A DNA stretch of 64,000 nt, taken from contig JAOTON010002106.1 in NCBI GenBank assembly GCA_034440635.1, positions 248,001 to 312,000 of the forward strand, read 5' to 3'. The notes below the pieces were generated by a model, which saw only the letters and a list, made by a program, of their open reading frames with translations, was not told the origin of the DNA and ran no database searches. Below, piece by piece: positions 49,974-61,561 of this stretch (positions are counted from its first letter, which is position 1; each line of letters starts with the position of its first letter). This stretch comes from Lepas anatifera. Taxonomy: Eukaryota > Arthropoda > Thecostraca > Lepadidae. The translations under genes and the position numbers were made by a program.

Positions 49974-51388
49974 GTATCCCGTTGCGCCCCATTTTTTCAG
50001 CCTGTGGAACTCCTGTATATAAACTTGCTAAGTACCTAGTCCCTATTTTGGCCCCAATAACTGTAAATGAATTCTCCATAAAGAACAGTTTCCAGTTTGT
50101 TCAAGATATACGTAACATAGAACTCAAACCGGGCATGGTACTTGCCAGCTTCGATGTCGAAAACTTGTTCACCAATATACCTGTCCATGAAACTATAGAT
50201 ATAGCTGTTAATTCTTTGTTCAAAAACTGTTCCCAAGTGTGTGGCATACCCAAAAAAACTTTTCCACTCAATCTTAGAAATGGCTGTCAAAAGCTCCTAT
50301 TTTCTCTTCAACGGACAACTATTCAAACAAAAGGATGGTGTAGGGATGGGACTACCCCTAGGTCCGTCCTTTGCAAATGTATTCTTATGTCACCATGAGG
50401 CACGTTGGCTTGAAAACTGCCCCTCAGAATTCCGTCCAAAATATTATAGGAGATATGTTGACGATACGTTTGTGATATTTCAGAAAGATACCCATGCTAA
50501 TAAATTCCTAGACTATCTAAATAGTCAACATCCGAAAATGAAGTTCACTAAAGAAGTTGAAAAAGATGGGTGTATCCCCTTTCTTGACATCCGAATTGAA
50601 AGAAAAGGTAAGAATCTCGAGAACTCTGTCTTAAGAAAGCCGAGTTTTACTGGGCTGGGAACTAGTTTCTTTAGTTTTATTCCCTCGGTGATAAAAACGT
50701 CCATCATTAAGTCTGCCATCTTCCGTGCCTTCATGCTCAGCTCTAGCTTCAAGAGCTTTGATTGCGAACTTAATTTTCTAAAAAGATTTTCTCCAGTAAT
50801 GGCTTCCCTCTTCACATGGTAAATACGGCCATAAAGAGTTTCCTTTACAAACGGTACGCCAACCCTCCTCAAAAGTTAAGTGTTCCAAAACTCGTGAAAT
50901 ATTTTGTCCTCCCCTATTTCGGTAAACAGTCATTGAACATGCAAAAGGAATTGACTTCAATTTTAGCCAAGTTTTACCCCTTTCTGGACCCAAAGATAGT
51001 GCTAAAAAACAGCTTCACTATTGGTTCATTTTTTCGGTTTAAAGATTTGATTCCGAAAGATTGCCTCTCTGGAGTAGTGTACAAATACAGTTGCGCTTCT
51101 TGCCAAGCGTCGTACGTTGGGTCTACTCAGCGTAGTTTGATCTCCAGAGTTAGGCAACACCAGGGAATTTCAGAAAGAACTAAAACAATGTTAACAACTC
51201 CGGATTCTTCGGCAATCAGAGACCACTCTTTTGAGTGTGATACACCCATAACCTTAGATCAATTCACGGTAGTAAATAGAAGCTCATCTAACATTGACCT
51301 CAGAATTTTAGAATCACTTCATATACATGAAATTAAACCAGTTCTAAACAATACTAGCTCGGCCTTTACCTTAAACATCGTACAGTAG
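49950..51388 (+). pseudogene. PLE family 3 RT plus GIY-YIG endonuclease, 5'-truncated plus copy
   Basis: Starts abruptly at the LPKIHKP box, then has motif A (ASFDVENLFTNIP), a frameshift near 50250-50300, motif B (DGVGMGLPLGPS), motif C RRYVDDTFVIF (near 50455), a frameshift near 50815, and the GIY-YIG domain (YKYSCASCQASYVGSTQRSL near 51080-51140), ending at 51388. Closely similar to the minus copy and somewhat better preserved. Lacks the N-terminal third. Confidence 0.92.
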
Positions 51389-51538
51389 TTGAAATAGGAA
51401 GAACCTTTTTAAAAAAGTGCAGCCGCTTCTGCGTGGTGTTTTGTATTTGAACTGTAATCCGTGTGTTTTATGTACTGTATTATATTTAGGTATGCCTTCG
51501 GCAATTATGCCTCCTTGAACTTAATTTCTACTATTTAC

Positions 51539-51584
51539 TTATTGCTGATGATGTTGCTGTTGAGATACGAAACCGGTCCAATAA
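51539..51584 (+). ncRNA. Hammerhead ribozyme motif, PLE family 3 plus copy
   Basis: Stem I TTATTG/CAATAA, core CTGATGA (51545-51551), GAA (51569), self-complementary ACCGGT, cleavage base C (51578). Stem II has an extra mismatch compared with the minus copy. Confidence 0.65.
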
Positions 51585-51671
51585 ATGTCACTTATAGCAA
51601 GTTTATTCCTTCTTCGATTTCTGAGCATTGTACATCCTAATAAAAACAAACTCTTCGATATCATTAAACGC

Positions 51672-51672
51672 G

Positions 51673-51745
<73 letters not shown>
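51672..51745. repeat. (TA)n microsatellite
   Basis: About 74 bp separating the 3' end of PLE family 3 from the long-TIR element at 51746. Confidence 0.95.
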
Positions 51746-51747
<2 letters not shown>

Positions 51748-52300
51748 GTCATTCCATGCCAACTCAACCAGTAGAAGTGTGATTTTACACGGCACCCCCT
51801 CAGATCTCTATGAAGTGAGGTGTATAGGGGTTTTTCATAGTCTAGAATCCAAATATGTGGTCGAAATAGACCTCCGGGTTTTAGTTTCGTTGCAACAGTG
51901 ACGTCAAATTGTGACGTCACTCTGTGATTGGTAAAATTCAAAGCTTTCTACCTTAAAAAGTTGCGGAGATATTTGAAATCGGTTAACGGTTTTAGAGGGA
52001 GGATGCTTGGCGAATACTAATGATTGCCAAAAATAGTTTGTGAAAGTTTTCAAAATTGATTTAAATTTGGAATCAAAATTGAAAATTTATAAGAGCCAGG
52101 ACTTCGATTTCCGTGAAATTCAAACATATGCAATCTGCATGCGTTTTCACCCTGAAACCGTAAAAAATAATGGGTATCAGATAAGAGCATATCGTAACCC
52201 GTGCCGGAATGAGGGGCTGTTGCAACTTCCTTCAGATTCTTCGCCTGGCGCCGAGAGACGGAGGCGTGCAACGCCGCCGTACTCGGTATACGTGCTCAGA

Positions 52301-52444
52301 GGTGGACGCAGGAACTCCGTTTTAGGGTGGATCAACTCAGGATAAATCGTAAAAACATAGTGTTTAAGAAAATCTGCCAAAATTTCGCAATTTTGGGGGC
52401 GCTGCCATGGCCCTTTGCCCCCCCTCCCCTCTGCGTCCGCCAGT
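52301..52444. mobile_element. Possible hAT-like MITE nested in the long-TIR element
   Basis: Ends GGTGGACGCAGGA and CTCTGCGTCCGCCAG are inverted. Internal words (AAGAAAATC, CCATGGCCC, GCCCCCC) resemble 22958-23103. Flanks GTATACGTGCT and GTATACTTGCT look like an old duplication. Confidence 0.5.
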
Positions 52445-55130
52445 ATACTTGCTACGTGGTCATTGTTGTAGCCTCTGACACAATCTGAGGTCCTGGCAAT
52501 ATGAGGTCAGGTCACCAGTCCAGGCCAAGTGACCGCCAAAAAACGTTTATAGGTGCCGCGGTGAGAAAATAATTACTCTTACGATCTGACATTCATCTCA
52601 CATAATAAGGCCGCCGAGTACAACAATGTGTTCGACGTCATCGTGTTTCGGTTGCCACTGCAGTATGAACTGTAAGCATTATCAGCTATAATAATATTGG
52701 CCTGACCTAAGCACGCAAGGACCCTTCCGTGTTTGAATCTCACTAGATAATAGGATATGTTATTCTTTCGTGCTCAGCCAGAGGATCCCAATGGTGCTTA
52801 TAACTGTTGTGTAGGAAATTTACTTTGTCAGTCGTTACGACACAAAGCAAACTCTTTCTTTCTTTTATACGAGACCATTGCGCTGAATTTATTGATGATC
52901 GATGTTTAGAAAATTAACTGAATTATAACGGATATTGAAACAACACTTCAGTTCTGTATTGACTACAAAAATTGTCATATTGCGGTCGGTGCCGCACAGA
53001 CACGCTCTGACGGCAGCATTATATCACGTGTGTGTTCCTTCATCACACGGTTTGAAACCTCCGGCTTAAAGTGAAGCAGACGTTGCGTAGGCGTCCTCTG
53101 TTCAGTAGTCTACTGGCCTAAAACAGTGGAAACCCCAGGTGCCTTTTATGCTCCGGACCTTGTTGAACCTTGTCTTTAGTTCTGAGGGGCTCAGTTCGGT
53201 AAGCTACACTAGAAAACAAATGCCACTTCGCGCTGTAGTGAGGCTTTTGCTGGATGACCTCGCTTAGTGGGTTCGGTCAGCCGCACTAAAACGCGCCCGT
53301 GCCAGCTCCGGTACGGTCTCCGGCTGTGCTCGTAACGTGGGGTCCCATCAGGTCCCGTAGAAAGTACGGTTTCTGACAAACGGAAATATAAGCCCAGTAG
53401 CTAGACTCACTCCAATGTAATAAGACCACTGTCCACGATGCAAGGCAATAGCGGGCGTGCCCGACGGCTGTCTGCTGCGATGCCCGGTGACCGGCCGGCC
53501 CAGCACAGCCGGGAAGGGGAGGGTGAAATGTCAGCGCAGTTTGGGATTACAATAAATATTTTTTGCGGTCTTAGGGCACCAAAACTGTGAGGAGGTTCAG
53601 AAAAAGATTCAATACAAAAACACCATTTATATTTTTCCTGTGAGCTTCCCTGCTCAATTCGGTGGCGGCAGCCAAAGAAGTCATATGTCGCAATATTGCT
53701 TTATACTCTGCCAAAGTCAAGAACACCGTCACATATTTCTAGGGAGGAAGGCTCTTTTTCATATATGTATTCAAAAGAAGGATAGAAATTTTTTTAGGGG
53801 ATTTCACGGCGTTACGATCACATTTAAAGGCTAAAGCCTGCCTTTAACAATTATTTTTATTGGTTATAGGCTAAAGGTAAAAGACCGTTAATTTCCCAAA
53901 AACGTGGAATCCGGCCCCTACCCCTTCCAATGGCGAAGCCACTGGCTTAAAATAATTAAAAGAAATGGCCGTTTGAACACTTGGCATTAAGGTGAAGTGT
54001 CAAATGAAGTTACCTCCTCGACCTATCTCGCCTTTCCTTACCGTGGATAAAGTAAGCAAATGTATCCCATCGCAGCTTCACTTTCCTCACCTCCGGTTAG
54101 GCTTCCCACCACAACTCACGCCCTCAGTTCCCCGTTCTCCCAACAAAGCGACAGTTCCCAGGGTTGGCCGCAATTATTAAACAGTAATAGTAATGCAAGA
54201 CGGTTGTTTTCGCCACGAGTACTACTTTAAACGGAGTAAAACATTTTGAAGCGTGACGGCAGGTAGCTAACGTATTGAACCGTACATACAAGATCCGTAA
54301 AGGAGAAACATAAATATTTATCAATGGAGCCAACCGAAAATGACAGAAAATTGAGACACCAAGAACTCATTTCAGTTTTCGTTTTTCCTGTTTGCGTGAC
54401 AGCAGCTATGATAAAGCAGTTTCAGATTTTATTGAACCCTTACAATAGACGGAAACTATAAGTAAGCCAATGCAGACGAATAGGCATGGTACCCTATCTG
54501 TTTTCTGTTCAGTTCTTAAGCTTTTGCATTCGGTGCAAGGAACATTTGTAAACTCCTTTGATATTAACACATGTCATGTTACACGTCATTATTGATCCAT
54601 GAGCACGTCAAATATATACTTCGAAATAAAACCCGCCATTCCCGCCGTTATATGTGTCACTAGGCGGTTTTAGCGTGTTGTCGTGACTGATCGAACCGGG
54701 CCCGGATTTCCACTTTGTTATGTCGTACTCGGAGACGTAGATGAAGTGAATGCCTTTAGATAAACAATCAATGTTAAAAATTTCGTAAAGCTCTTGGTCT
54801 TTGTGTCCTGTCTCTCCACCCTCCCCTCCCCAGCTCCAAACTGACGCGACGCGTCGGGTGCGTCACTTCTCGGGTGACGCGGTGCTCGAGGCGGCTCCGG
54901 GGCTCGTTTGACGGGAGGCCTGTGAAGAACGCGAGCTGTTACAATATGTTGTTATCGGATACCCAATGTTTTTTGTACGGTTCCAGGGTAAGAATACCTG
55001 CAGATTTCATATGAATTAGTTTTAGGAAAATTAAAGTCCTCGCTTTTTAAAAATTTTTAATTTATATTTTTTTTGCATTTTTATAGGTTTAAAAAATTTT
55101 CAAATAAAATTTTGCCTATAATTTTTATTC
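52445..55130. other. Interior of the long-TIR element, no gene recognised
   Basis: Only short open frames. Two GC-rich stretches (about 53260-53520 and 54830-54920) stand out against AT-rich surroundings; neither matches a family I recognise. Confidence 0.3.
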
Positions 55131-55390
55131 ACCAAGCGTTTAATTTCTAAAACTTTTGATTTATTTCAGATATCTTTGTAACTTTTTTAAGATACAAGGC
55201 TTTAAATGCTTCGAAGCATGCAATGACGCCACAATTTGACGTCACTGTTGCTATGAAACTAAGAGTGCAAGGTCTGTTTCGACCACGGATTCGGATTTTA
55301 GGCTATGAAGAACCCCTATACACCTCATTTCATAGAGATCTGAGGGGGTGCCGTGTACACCATTGGTTGAGTTGACATTGAATGACCCAT

Positions 55391-55888
55391 ATACATATAT
55401 AAGCTGTCTGTACCTATGTAAGTAACTCTCTTCACATGGATGATTTTCTATGAACGCCGCAAGAGTTTATGAAAGTAAACTTTCTTGCTCATTCCCTTGG
55501 GTTTGGCCGGTATTTTTTGGCGGTTGTTAAATTGCATCAATCGACAAATATTTTATTGAATGTATAGGCTTCAGTTAGGTGAAATTTCCAGCATTGTTTT
55601 TCTTCATGGCGAAGGAGGGTGGCGAATGTCAGACAAATGATTTTTGCAGGTTTTTCTCGGTATGTGCATGAATAGTTTGTCATCTGTGTACATATTTCGC
55701 TTCGCTGTATCCAACTGACAGTATAATAGCCCAATCAGGTGATAAATTGGAACCGTTTAGCCTGTCGCCAGTGTTCATGGAACCATGTGATCAATATTTT
55801 GTTGTGGTGAGCATATCTACGATGAGGAATCAGCAGCAGTAAGTTTGACCGCGGAACAAGCATGACGCCCGCAATGGTCTCATTTCAG
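55391..55888. other. Intron 7 end, nothing recognised
   Basis: No element ends seen. A short pyrimidine tract (GGTCTCATTTCAG) precedes exon 8. Confidence 0.4.
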
Positions 55889-56090
55889 CCTGGTGTCCGG
55901 GCAACTTCCACCTGGCCAGGCAAACTGACGGGAGCACCGCACCTCCATGCATTTGGGAGCTTGACAGCAGCCAGATGTCACCTGACGCCATGAACTTAAA
56001 GTGCGTTGAAAATGGCGGAGGTCTTCCCTCCCTGGATTTCTTCGATACATTTAGTGGCGGAGGAACTTACGTAACGGAAATAACCAAACG
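55889..56090 (+). CDS. Host gene exon 8, N-terminal half of C-type-lectin-like domain 2
   Basis: 202-bp exon between acceptor CTCATTTCAG and strong donor ACG|GTAAGA. Two bases complete the exon 7 codon. The product begins WCPGNFHLARQTDG, has PPCIWEL, then MNLKCVENGGGLPSLDFF, and ends YVTEITK. Cys-Pro, the second Cys, and Cys-x-x-x-Gly-Gly-x-Leu-Pro-Ser are the opening signature of another C-type-lectin-like domain. Its 3' boundary is phase 2 at the same domain position as in exon 6, supporting the choice of this donor over GTAACG at 56071. The continuing exon was not found before 64000. Confidence 0.82.
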
Positions 56091-58325
56091 GTAAGACTAT
56101 CAAAAGGTAGAGAAAAACAAAGGGACCGGCACAAGCAGTCAAGCTGAGCGGCCCACCAACCACGGCACGGTCCTGGTACCCGCTGTCAGAAAAGTAGCTG
56201 TGCGAAATTCTGCCGTGTAATATGTTGATTTTTGACGGGACTTCGGCGCCCAAGTGTCGAAATGTTTCACATGTATAATGTGTTTTTAACTGAAATAATG
56301 GCCTGGTAAAGCGAGTTGGGAAACTACTAAGTAGTAGTTACTAAGAACTAAATAACTGAAACTAAGAACTAAAACTACTAAGGAGTAGTACCAGTACTGG
56401 TATATTCCATTTGGCTGAAAGCTCTCGGTATTGAATTTTCGTACGGAATACAATTCAAAATAAAGGGCACCAAGGCTCTTATTCGAACCCTGAATGATTT
56501 CTTTTCATCTGGGTAGAACAATTTGATTGGTCTAAATCATAGCCCCGCTTACTCGTTGAAAATACTTTGCTACCGATTAGACCATCCCTACGATACATAT
56601 ACCTGATGCACTTTTGGATTTACAAGCTTCAAATGCCGTTAACCTCCAAAGGGATAACTTAGATCCTTCTGGGGGGGGCCTGGAGCGCACCGGTAGAATA
56701 AAACGGAATGGATACAATGGTCTTCGGGAGATCGTTGAAGTATCTCCGAAAATGCAGCGAAGTCATTATTTCAGGCTATTTATAGAGGTGTGTGTCTTCA
56801 CCTCACCCCCAACTTAAGACAAATATTTGAGACTGTCTCATAAATTTGGAGACTGTTGTTTTTGTGCTATTAGCCCAACCAGAGGTGAAATTGGCCTAGA
56901 ATGTTATTTTTAGTTTGCTTTAGGCATACAATTGTAGGCACTTTGAGCCAGAATACCATTTGACCGATAAAAAATATCAATGTTAATCGGATTTGCGGAT
57001 TCAATTATATGACTAATATTACTAAAAAGATAATTAAAAAATTGCTGTAGAATGTAGACAGAAAACCCTTCTTAGCAGAAAATCCTTATACCTATATGTT
57101 ATGATGGCCAGTGTGGGGGGATTCTTTCGTAAAAATTTCACTGGCCAATGTCTTAAACGCCGGAAGGGTCGTACAACCTCGAAGTGCCATATTCTCGCGC
57201 AGAATTTTGCCAGAGCGTCCCGTAAATGTCAATTTTGCGCAACTTTGAGGGCGATTTTATCAGTTCATTGCCCTAATTTGGAAGTCTCGTCAAGTTTGTC
57301 TAAGAAGTCATGGATAGGAGTGGTGCCGTTAAAAGGTGGTACGAAGTTTGCGAAGGTGAAAATGTTAGAGGAAGGTACTTCCGTCATTGTCGAATTTGGT
57401 CGGCAGGGCGAAATAGGAGAATCTCCACACGTACTTTGTGTCCGCCGCTGCCACCAGTGTTATGTCGTCGGAGGCGAGAGGAAGACTGAGTCGGGACCAA
57501 CTGTGTATTCCAATTTTGGCCTAGTTATATATATTCGCTCAAGCCAACGAAACGGGTTGCTGGTATAAACACAGGCATTCGTGACTCACATTTCTTAGGA
57601 CTAAACTTAACACTCCACAACACATTAATAAATTTATAAAAAGGAGCCTTTTACCACCACTAAAATATCGGCTTCTGATACCGCAGCTAGAGTGGCGATG
57701 ATTGGCGCGCAATATACCGTTGATTGGCGCGATGTTCCTTGTTAATATTCACGAGAGAGGTGAAAACTACTGACAGAGTTGTGTTGCAAAAATGATGGGA
57801 AAATATCGTGGAGTAGTATAGGACAGAAGCAGAAGACAAAAGCGACGGTTTCGAAAAAGGCAGGAGTCAAATTGTCACATTTTAGACCCCTGTCTATAAG
57901 TAGACCGTAGACCCTTGTCTATAAGTAGTAAACTGTGAGACCGATTTTCGAAATTTTCCACCAATCGACGCTCATTAAATTGTCTAAAACATGGCCAAGA
58001 AGCGTTTTTCACCTACGAGCGGTTGTTCGGATACCATGGAAAAATAGATAGTGGGGAGCCTCCAACAAATCGTACAGTGTTCATGCTTATAATGTTCCGC
58101 AGAAGTAAAAATGATCTCAGCTTCTGTCACTCCCTCTACATTACCATCGGACGCGAAGCGTCCGCGAGATCTACCTCTTAGTGGAGCAGATAACTGTAAA
58201 AATCGTTCAAATCCGGATACAAGCACCAAAATTGGCACCCATAATCTTTAGCGACTGTTCGTTTCAGAAAAGCCGTTAGCCACCTGAAATTCCAAGATGG
58301 CGGCCATTTTTCAAGATGGCCGCCA
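56091..58325. other. Downstream intron sequence, no exon or element recognised
   Basis: The expected second half of lectin-like domain 2 was not found. A 155-codon plus-strand open frame (57101-57568) has eight scattered cysteines but no recognised pattern and no splice-phase link. CTACTAAG-like words repeat near 56330-56400. Confidence 0.3.
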
Positions 58326-58776
58326 TTAGCACGCGCAGTAGAAGGGGTTCTTAAGTACCCCCACCTATTTTTCCACGTTGGCCAGAGAACGGTTCGCCGT
58401 TGGAAAAAGCTACTTGGCCAAATTTGAGAGAATTGATGAGCGCTTCGATTGGTAAAGGTTCTTTGAGAATCGATAAATAATATTTTTACTTATAGGCTTT
58501 CAAAGTCCGCCCCATATTTTGAGACCGTCGCAGTCGCGCGGTCGCACCATTCCGCGTGCTTTGTAGACCGAGTGGTGACGTCATAGTGTCAAATAATCAA
58601 GTTACATGTCAAGGTTAACCCATATGAAGGTAAAGGTCAAAGGTCACGGATCAAGGTCATTGACCCCAGTAATCTGGTCAGATGGCATTATTCAGTATGA
58701 CGTATACGTCATACTAACATGTAATGTATAACATACATGTTATGCTGACTTCATAGTTAAGGCTACTCAAGGTCAA
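58326..58776. mobile_element. Second copy of the 33.2-kb TTAA-type element, broken
   Basis: Starts TTAGCACGCGCAGTAG with palindrome GGGGTTCTTAAGTACCCC, then parallels 33250-33600 (CCTATTTTTCC, GGTCGCACCA, GTGGTGACGT) and an AGGTCA array. It is interrupted by the element at 58785; its continuation resumes at 61164. Confidence 0.65.
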
Positions 58777-58784
58777 GGTCACAG

Positions 58785-61155
58785 GCAGGGGGGAACAGGG
58801 GCACGTGCCCCCTCCTATCGGTGCCGGAGCGCCCTTTGATCGCTAGACAGTGTACCCTGTGTGGGCCATGCCGCTCGAAATTTAGTGCCCTACGCCACTG
58901 AACCTAGATGCAACTGGACGGCATTTAACAATTAAAACTATTTTTTGACAATTTAGTGCCTTTTTGGGTCAGCTAGGGAATTTGTCCGTCTTTTCAAGCA
59001 CCCGGGCAGAGTATGGGCACGTAATCCTTTTCCAGCTAATGCCTCATCGTCGCCAATAATCGTACGGGCTGAGCTAATCTGGTGCCCCTTGAGCCCATCT
59101 GGTGCCCACTGAGCTGATTTTGGCCCCATGCGCTAGTAAGTTTGAGTAAGTCTGATGACCCCGAGCGTGTCTGGTGCCCTTTTAGCTGTTTTAGTGTCCC
59201 TTGAGCTGATCTCATGCCTTTCGGAATTTATCTACATTCCCCTGAGCCAATATGGTGCCACTTGAGCAGATCAGGTGCCCCCGGTGCTGGTTATTGATGT
59301 CTCCTTAGATGATCTGGTGCCCCCTGAGCTGGCCTCGTGCACCCTGATTTGATCTTATGTTCCCTGAGCGGATATATGCCCCTGCTCTGGTATGGGGGCT
59401 AGGAGCTGATCTGGGCCCCCGGGCTGATTGATCTGGTACCCCCTGAGCAGATATGTTTCCCCCTGAGCTAAACTAATGCCCCCTGAGTCGATCTCGCGCG
59501 TTCTGAGCCATCATTGTGCCTCCTGAGCCCATCTCATGCCCTCTGAGCTAGTCTCGTGTCCCCTGAGCTAGTTTGGTGCCCCCTGAGCCAATGTGATACC
59601 CTTTAAGCTGATCTGGGCCTCCTGAGTTGATTAAGTAATTTCCTCAGCAGCTCTGAGGCAATGAGCTGAGCTGGGCCTACTGAGGCTGATGAGGGCCCCT
59701 GAGCTGGTGTGGGGCTCCTGAGCTGACTAAATGCCTCCTGACCTGATCTGGTATCCCCGAGCTGATCTGGGTCCCGAGCTGGTCGGGGACCGCTGATCTG
59801 ATTCCTTGTCCCCAAAGCTCATATGGTGCCCCATGGCCCGATTTCGTGTTCCCTGAGCAGCGCTGGGCTCCTGAACTGATTGGGCCCCGAACTGGTGAGG
59901 GATCCCTGAGGTAATTTAGTGCCCCTGGCTTGATCTTGCCCCCTGACCTGACTTGAGACCATTGAACTGATCTGGGGCCCCAGAGTGGATCTAGATTCTG
60001 GGGTGCCCTGAGCTGGTCTGGGCACTAAGCTTGTGAGAGCCCCTTAAGTTGGCCTGAGGCCCCCTGAGGTGATCTGGCGCCTTAAATTGTTCTTGGGCTC
60101 CTTGAGCTGGTTAAAGGCCCTATGAGTCTATCTGGGGCCCATTGAGCTACTCTGATGATCCCATTTCTGGGGCTAACTCCCATCGCCTCGGGGATCACTG
60201 AGCTAGTCTAGTCCCTGGGGGGCACAACTGGGAGGATGGGGGCAGCTGCTCTGGAGGGTTCTGATCCACACTAGGGGCCCCCTGAGCTGGTCTTGAATAG
60301 ATGGGGAATAAGAACACAAAACAAACTCTCCTTGGAAAATGGAGCTAACGAGGAATGAGCCATCGCCAAAACAGCTTGTGATGCCTAGGCACTCCTGGTT
60401 ATATACATTGTTTATTATGCTGGTGGATTCTGGTGAGGGGGTGATAAAAAGGCATGTGCCCCTGAGCTCAGAGCACAGGACCCTAAGCCAGGACTTCTAC
60501 TGATTAATTTAAATGAAGAACTAGGTTCATAATTTTCAGCCCTGTCGCACAATCCCCATCCAAACCACCGGTCTGTTCACCTTTTCTTTACTCCAAGGTA
60601 GACCAATCCTTGAAAATATGGAACTTCATAAACGCGTTAAAAAGGTATCTCCCAAGTTATTCCGGCAGCAAAAAAATTGTATTCTTTCAATGTCACTATG
60701 CCACTTCTCCTCCCACGGCCATTGTGGGAGCCGAGGAACTTAATCTGCGTTCATCCAGGGTTCACTTGTCACGACAAAACCAGTGGGCATAACAGATGAA
60801 TTTTCGACCACAATATGTCTTAGCTCACACATAGTGACATATATCACAGGCCCCGCCGATTTTTCTGATGTTAATTACTTTGATGAGTTGGATAATTTGT
60901 CCTGAAATATATCCAAAACAGTCGTGTTTTGGCTACTTCATGAGATTTCGGTGATATTTGTTTCTTTTTTCCGTTTTTTTTAGTTTTTCTTCCCTGTCAA
61001 TGCTTGACTAGCATTTTTCTTGAACCAAAGGTACCCAAAAGTTGAAATAAACTAAGACATAGTACGTTTCTAGGTTTCGGTAGATAGTGCCCTTTTTCTC
61101 CCGGGGTGCCCCTCAAAGGTGGTGTGCCCCATACCAAAGTTCTGGCTGCGTCCCT
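58785..61155. mobile_element. 2.4-kb element with 8-bp duplication and GAGCTGATCTGGTGCCCC minisatellite
   Basis: GGTCACAG at 58777-58784 and 61156-61163. The right end GGCTGCGTCCCT is the inverse of the CAGGGGCGCAGG-type start seen at 15903; the left end here has lost a few bases. The first 350 bp match the 530-bp unit of 15903-17500, followed by about 1.1 kb of degenerate minisatellite (59130-60300) and an AT-rich 3' part. Eight-bp duplications suggest hAT mobilisation. Non-coding. Confidence 0.7.
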
Positions 61156-61258
61156 GGTCACAGGTCAAGTTTATTTGTCAAGGTCAAACCCTCCTTTCCC
61201 GCCCAATGAATTGAATTCCTCTAATAAAGAGCCTCTATTTATAAGAGCCATCTATATA

Positions 61259-61323
<65 letters not shown>
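61259..61323. repeat. (AT)n microsatellite
   Basis: About 65 bp, directly left of the 3' end of PLE family 4. Confidence 0.95.
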
Positions 61324-61326
<3 letters not shown>

Positions 61327-61389
61327 GGTTATCACAGACATAATGTGATATAGGTGAACACACAGAAAGTTATTTAATTTATATTTAAT

Positions 61390-61428
61390 TTACAAACGTT
61401 TCACTGTTGCACAGCTTCATCAGTGTAA
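61390..61428 (-). ncRNA. Hammerhead ribozyme motif, PLE family 4
   Basis: Minus strand: stem I TTACA, core CTGATGA (61417-61423), stem II CTGT-GCA-ACAG, GAA, self-complementary ACGT, cleavage base T, stem I TGTAA. All core bases are present and stem I is perfect. Confidence 0.7.
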
Positions 61429-61561
61429 TACCAAATTATAAAAATATCAATATCAAATTACAAAGTTCAGCACACAGCAGGACACAATATTTCAAACTGA
61501 TTCGACAGGACATGATTTTGATTTTCATTTCTTTTCTTCTCCAGTTCTCGTGCTTAATGTT

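Larger units (their letters stand above)
44069..51671. mobile_element. Penelope-like inverted pair, family 3, containing a nested palindrome
   Basis: A minus-strand copy (3' end about 44100, coding 48124-49945) meets a 5'-truncated plus-strand copy (49950-51388, 3' end 51671) head to head. The 3' untranslated regions (44100-44319 plus 48045-48123, versus 51390-51665) are inverted copies. The nested 3.7-kb insertion (44320-48044) splits only the minus copy. At the junction, GGCAGAGGAAGATC (49918) faces its complement GATCTTCCTCTGCC (49939), a 14-bp hairpin with a 7-base loop. Confidence 0.88.
51746..55390. mobile_element. 3.6-kb element with about 250-bp terminal inverted repeats
   Basis: Left end GGGTCATTCCATGCCAACTC and right end GAGTTGACATTGAATGACCC. 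Similarity continues for about 250 bp (for example CCCCTCAGATCTCTATGAAG near 51795 and its counterpart CATAGAGATCTGAGGGGGTG near 55332). It is flanked by TA-rich sequence, so the target duplication (TA or ATAT) is ambiguous. No transposase recognised. It contains a MITE-like segment (52301-52444) and GC-rich stretches. Confidence 0.75.

Noticed and set aside
53030..53540. Possible rRNA or structured RNA in a GC-rich block
   Set aside because: No conserved rRNA or snRNA words could be recognised; composition alone is not evidence.
56071..56076. GTAACG as the donor of exon 8
   Set aside because: The downstream ACG|GTAAGA is a stronger site and gives the same phase and domain position as the intron in lectin-like domain 1.
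57101..57568. 155-codon open frame with several cysteines
   Set aside because: No recognised domain, no homolog within the window, and no splice-phase link to exon 8; kept only as a note.
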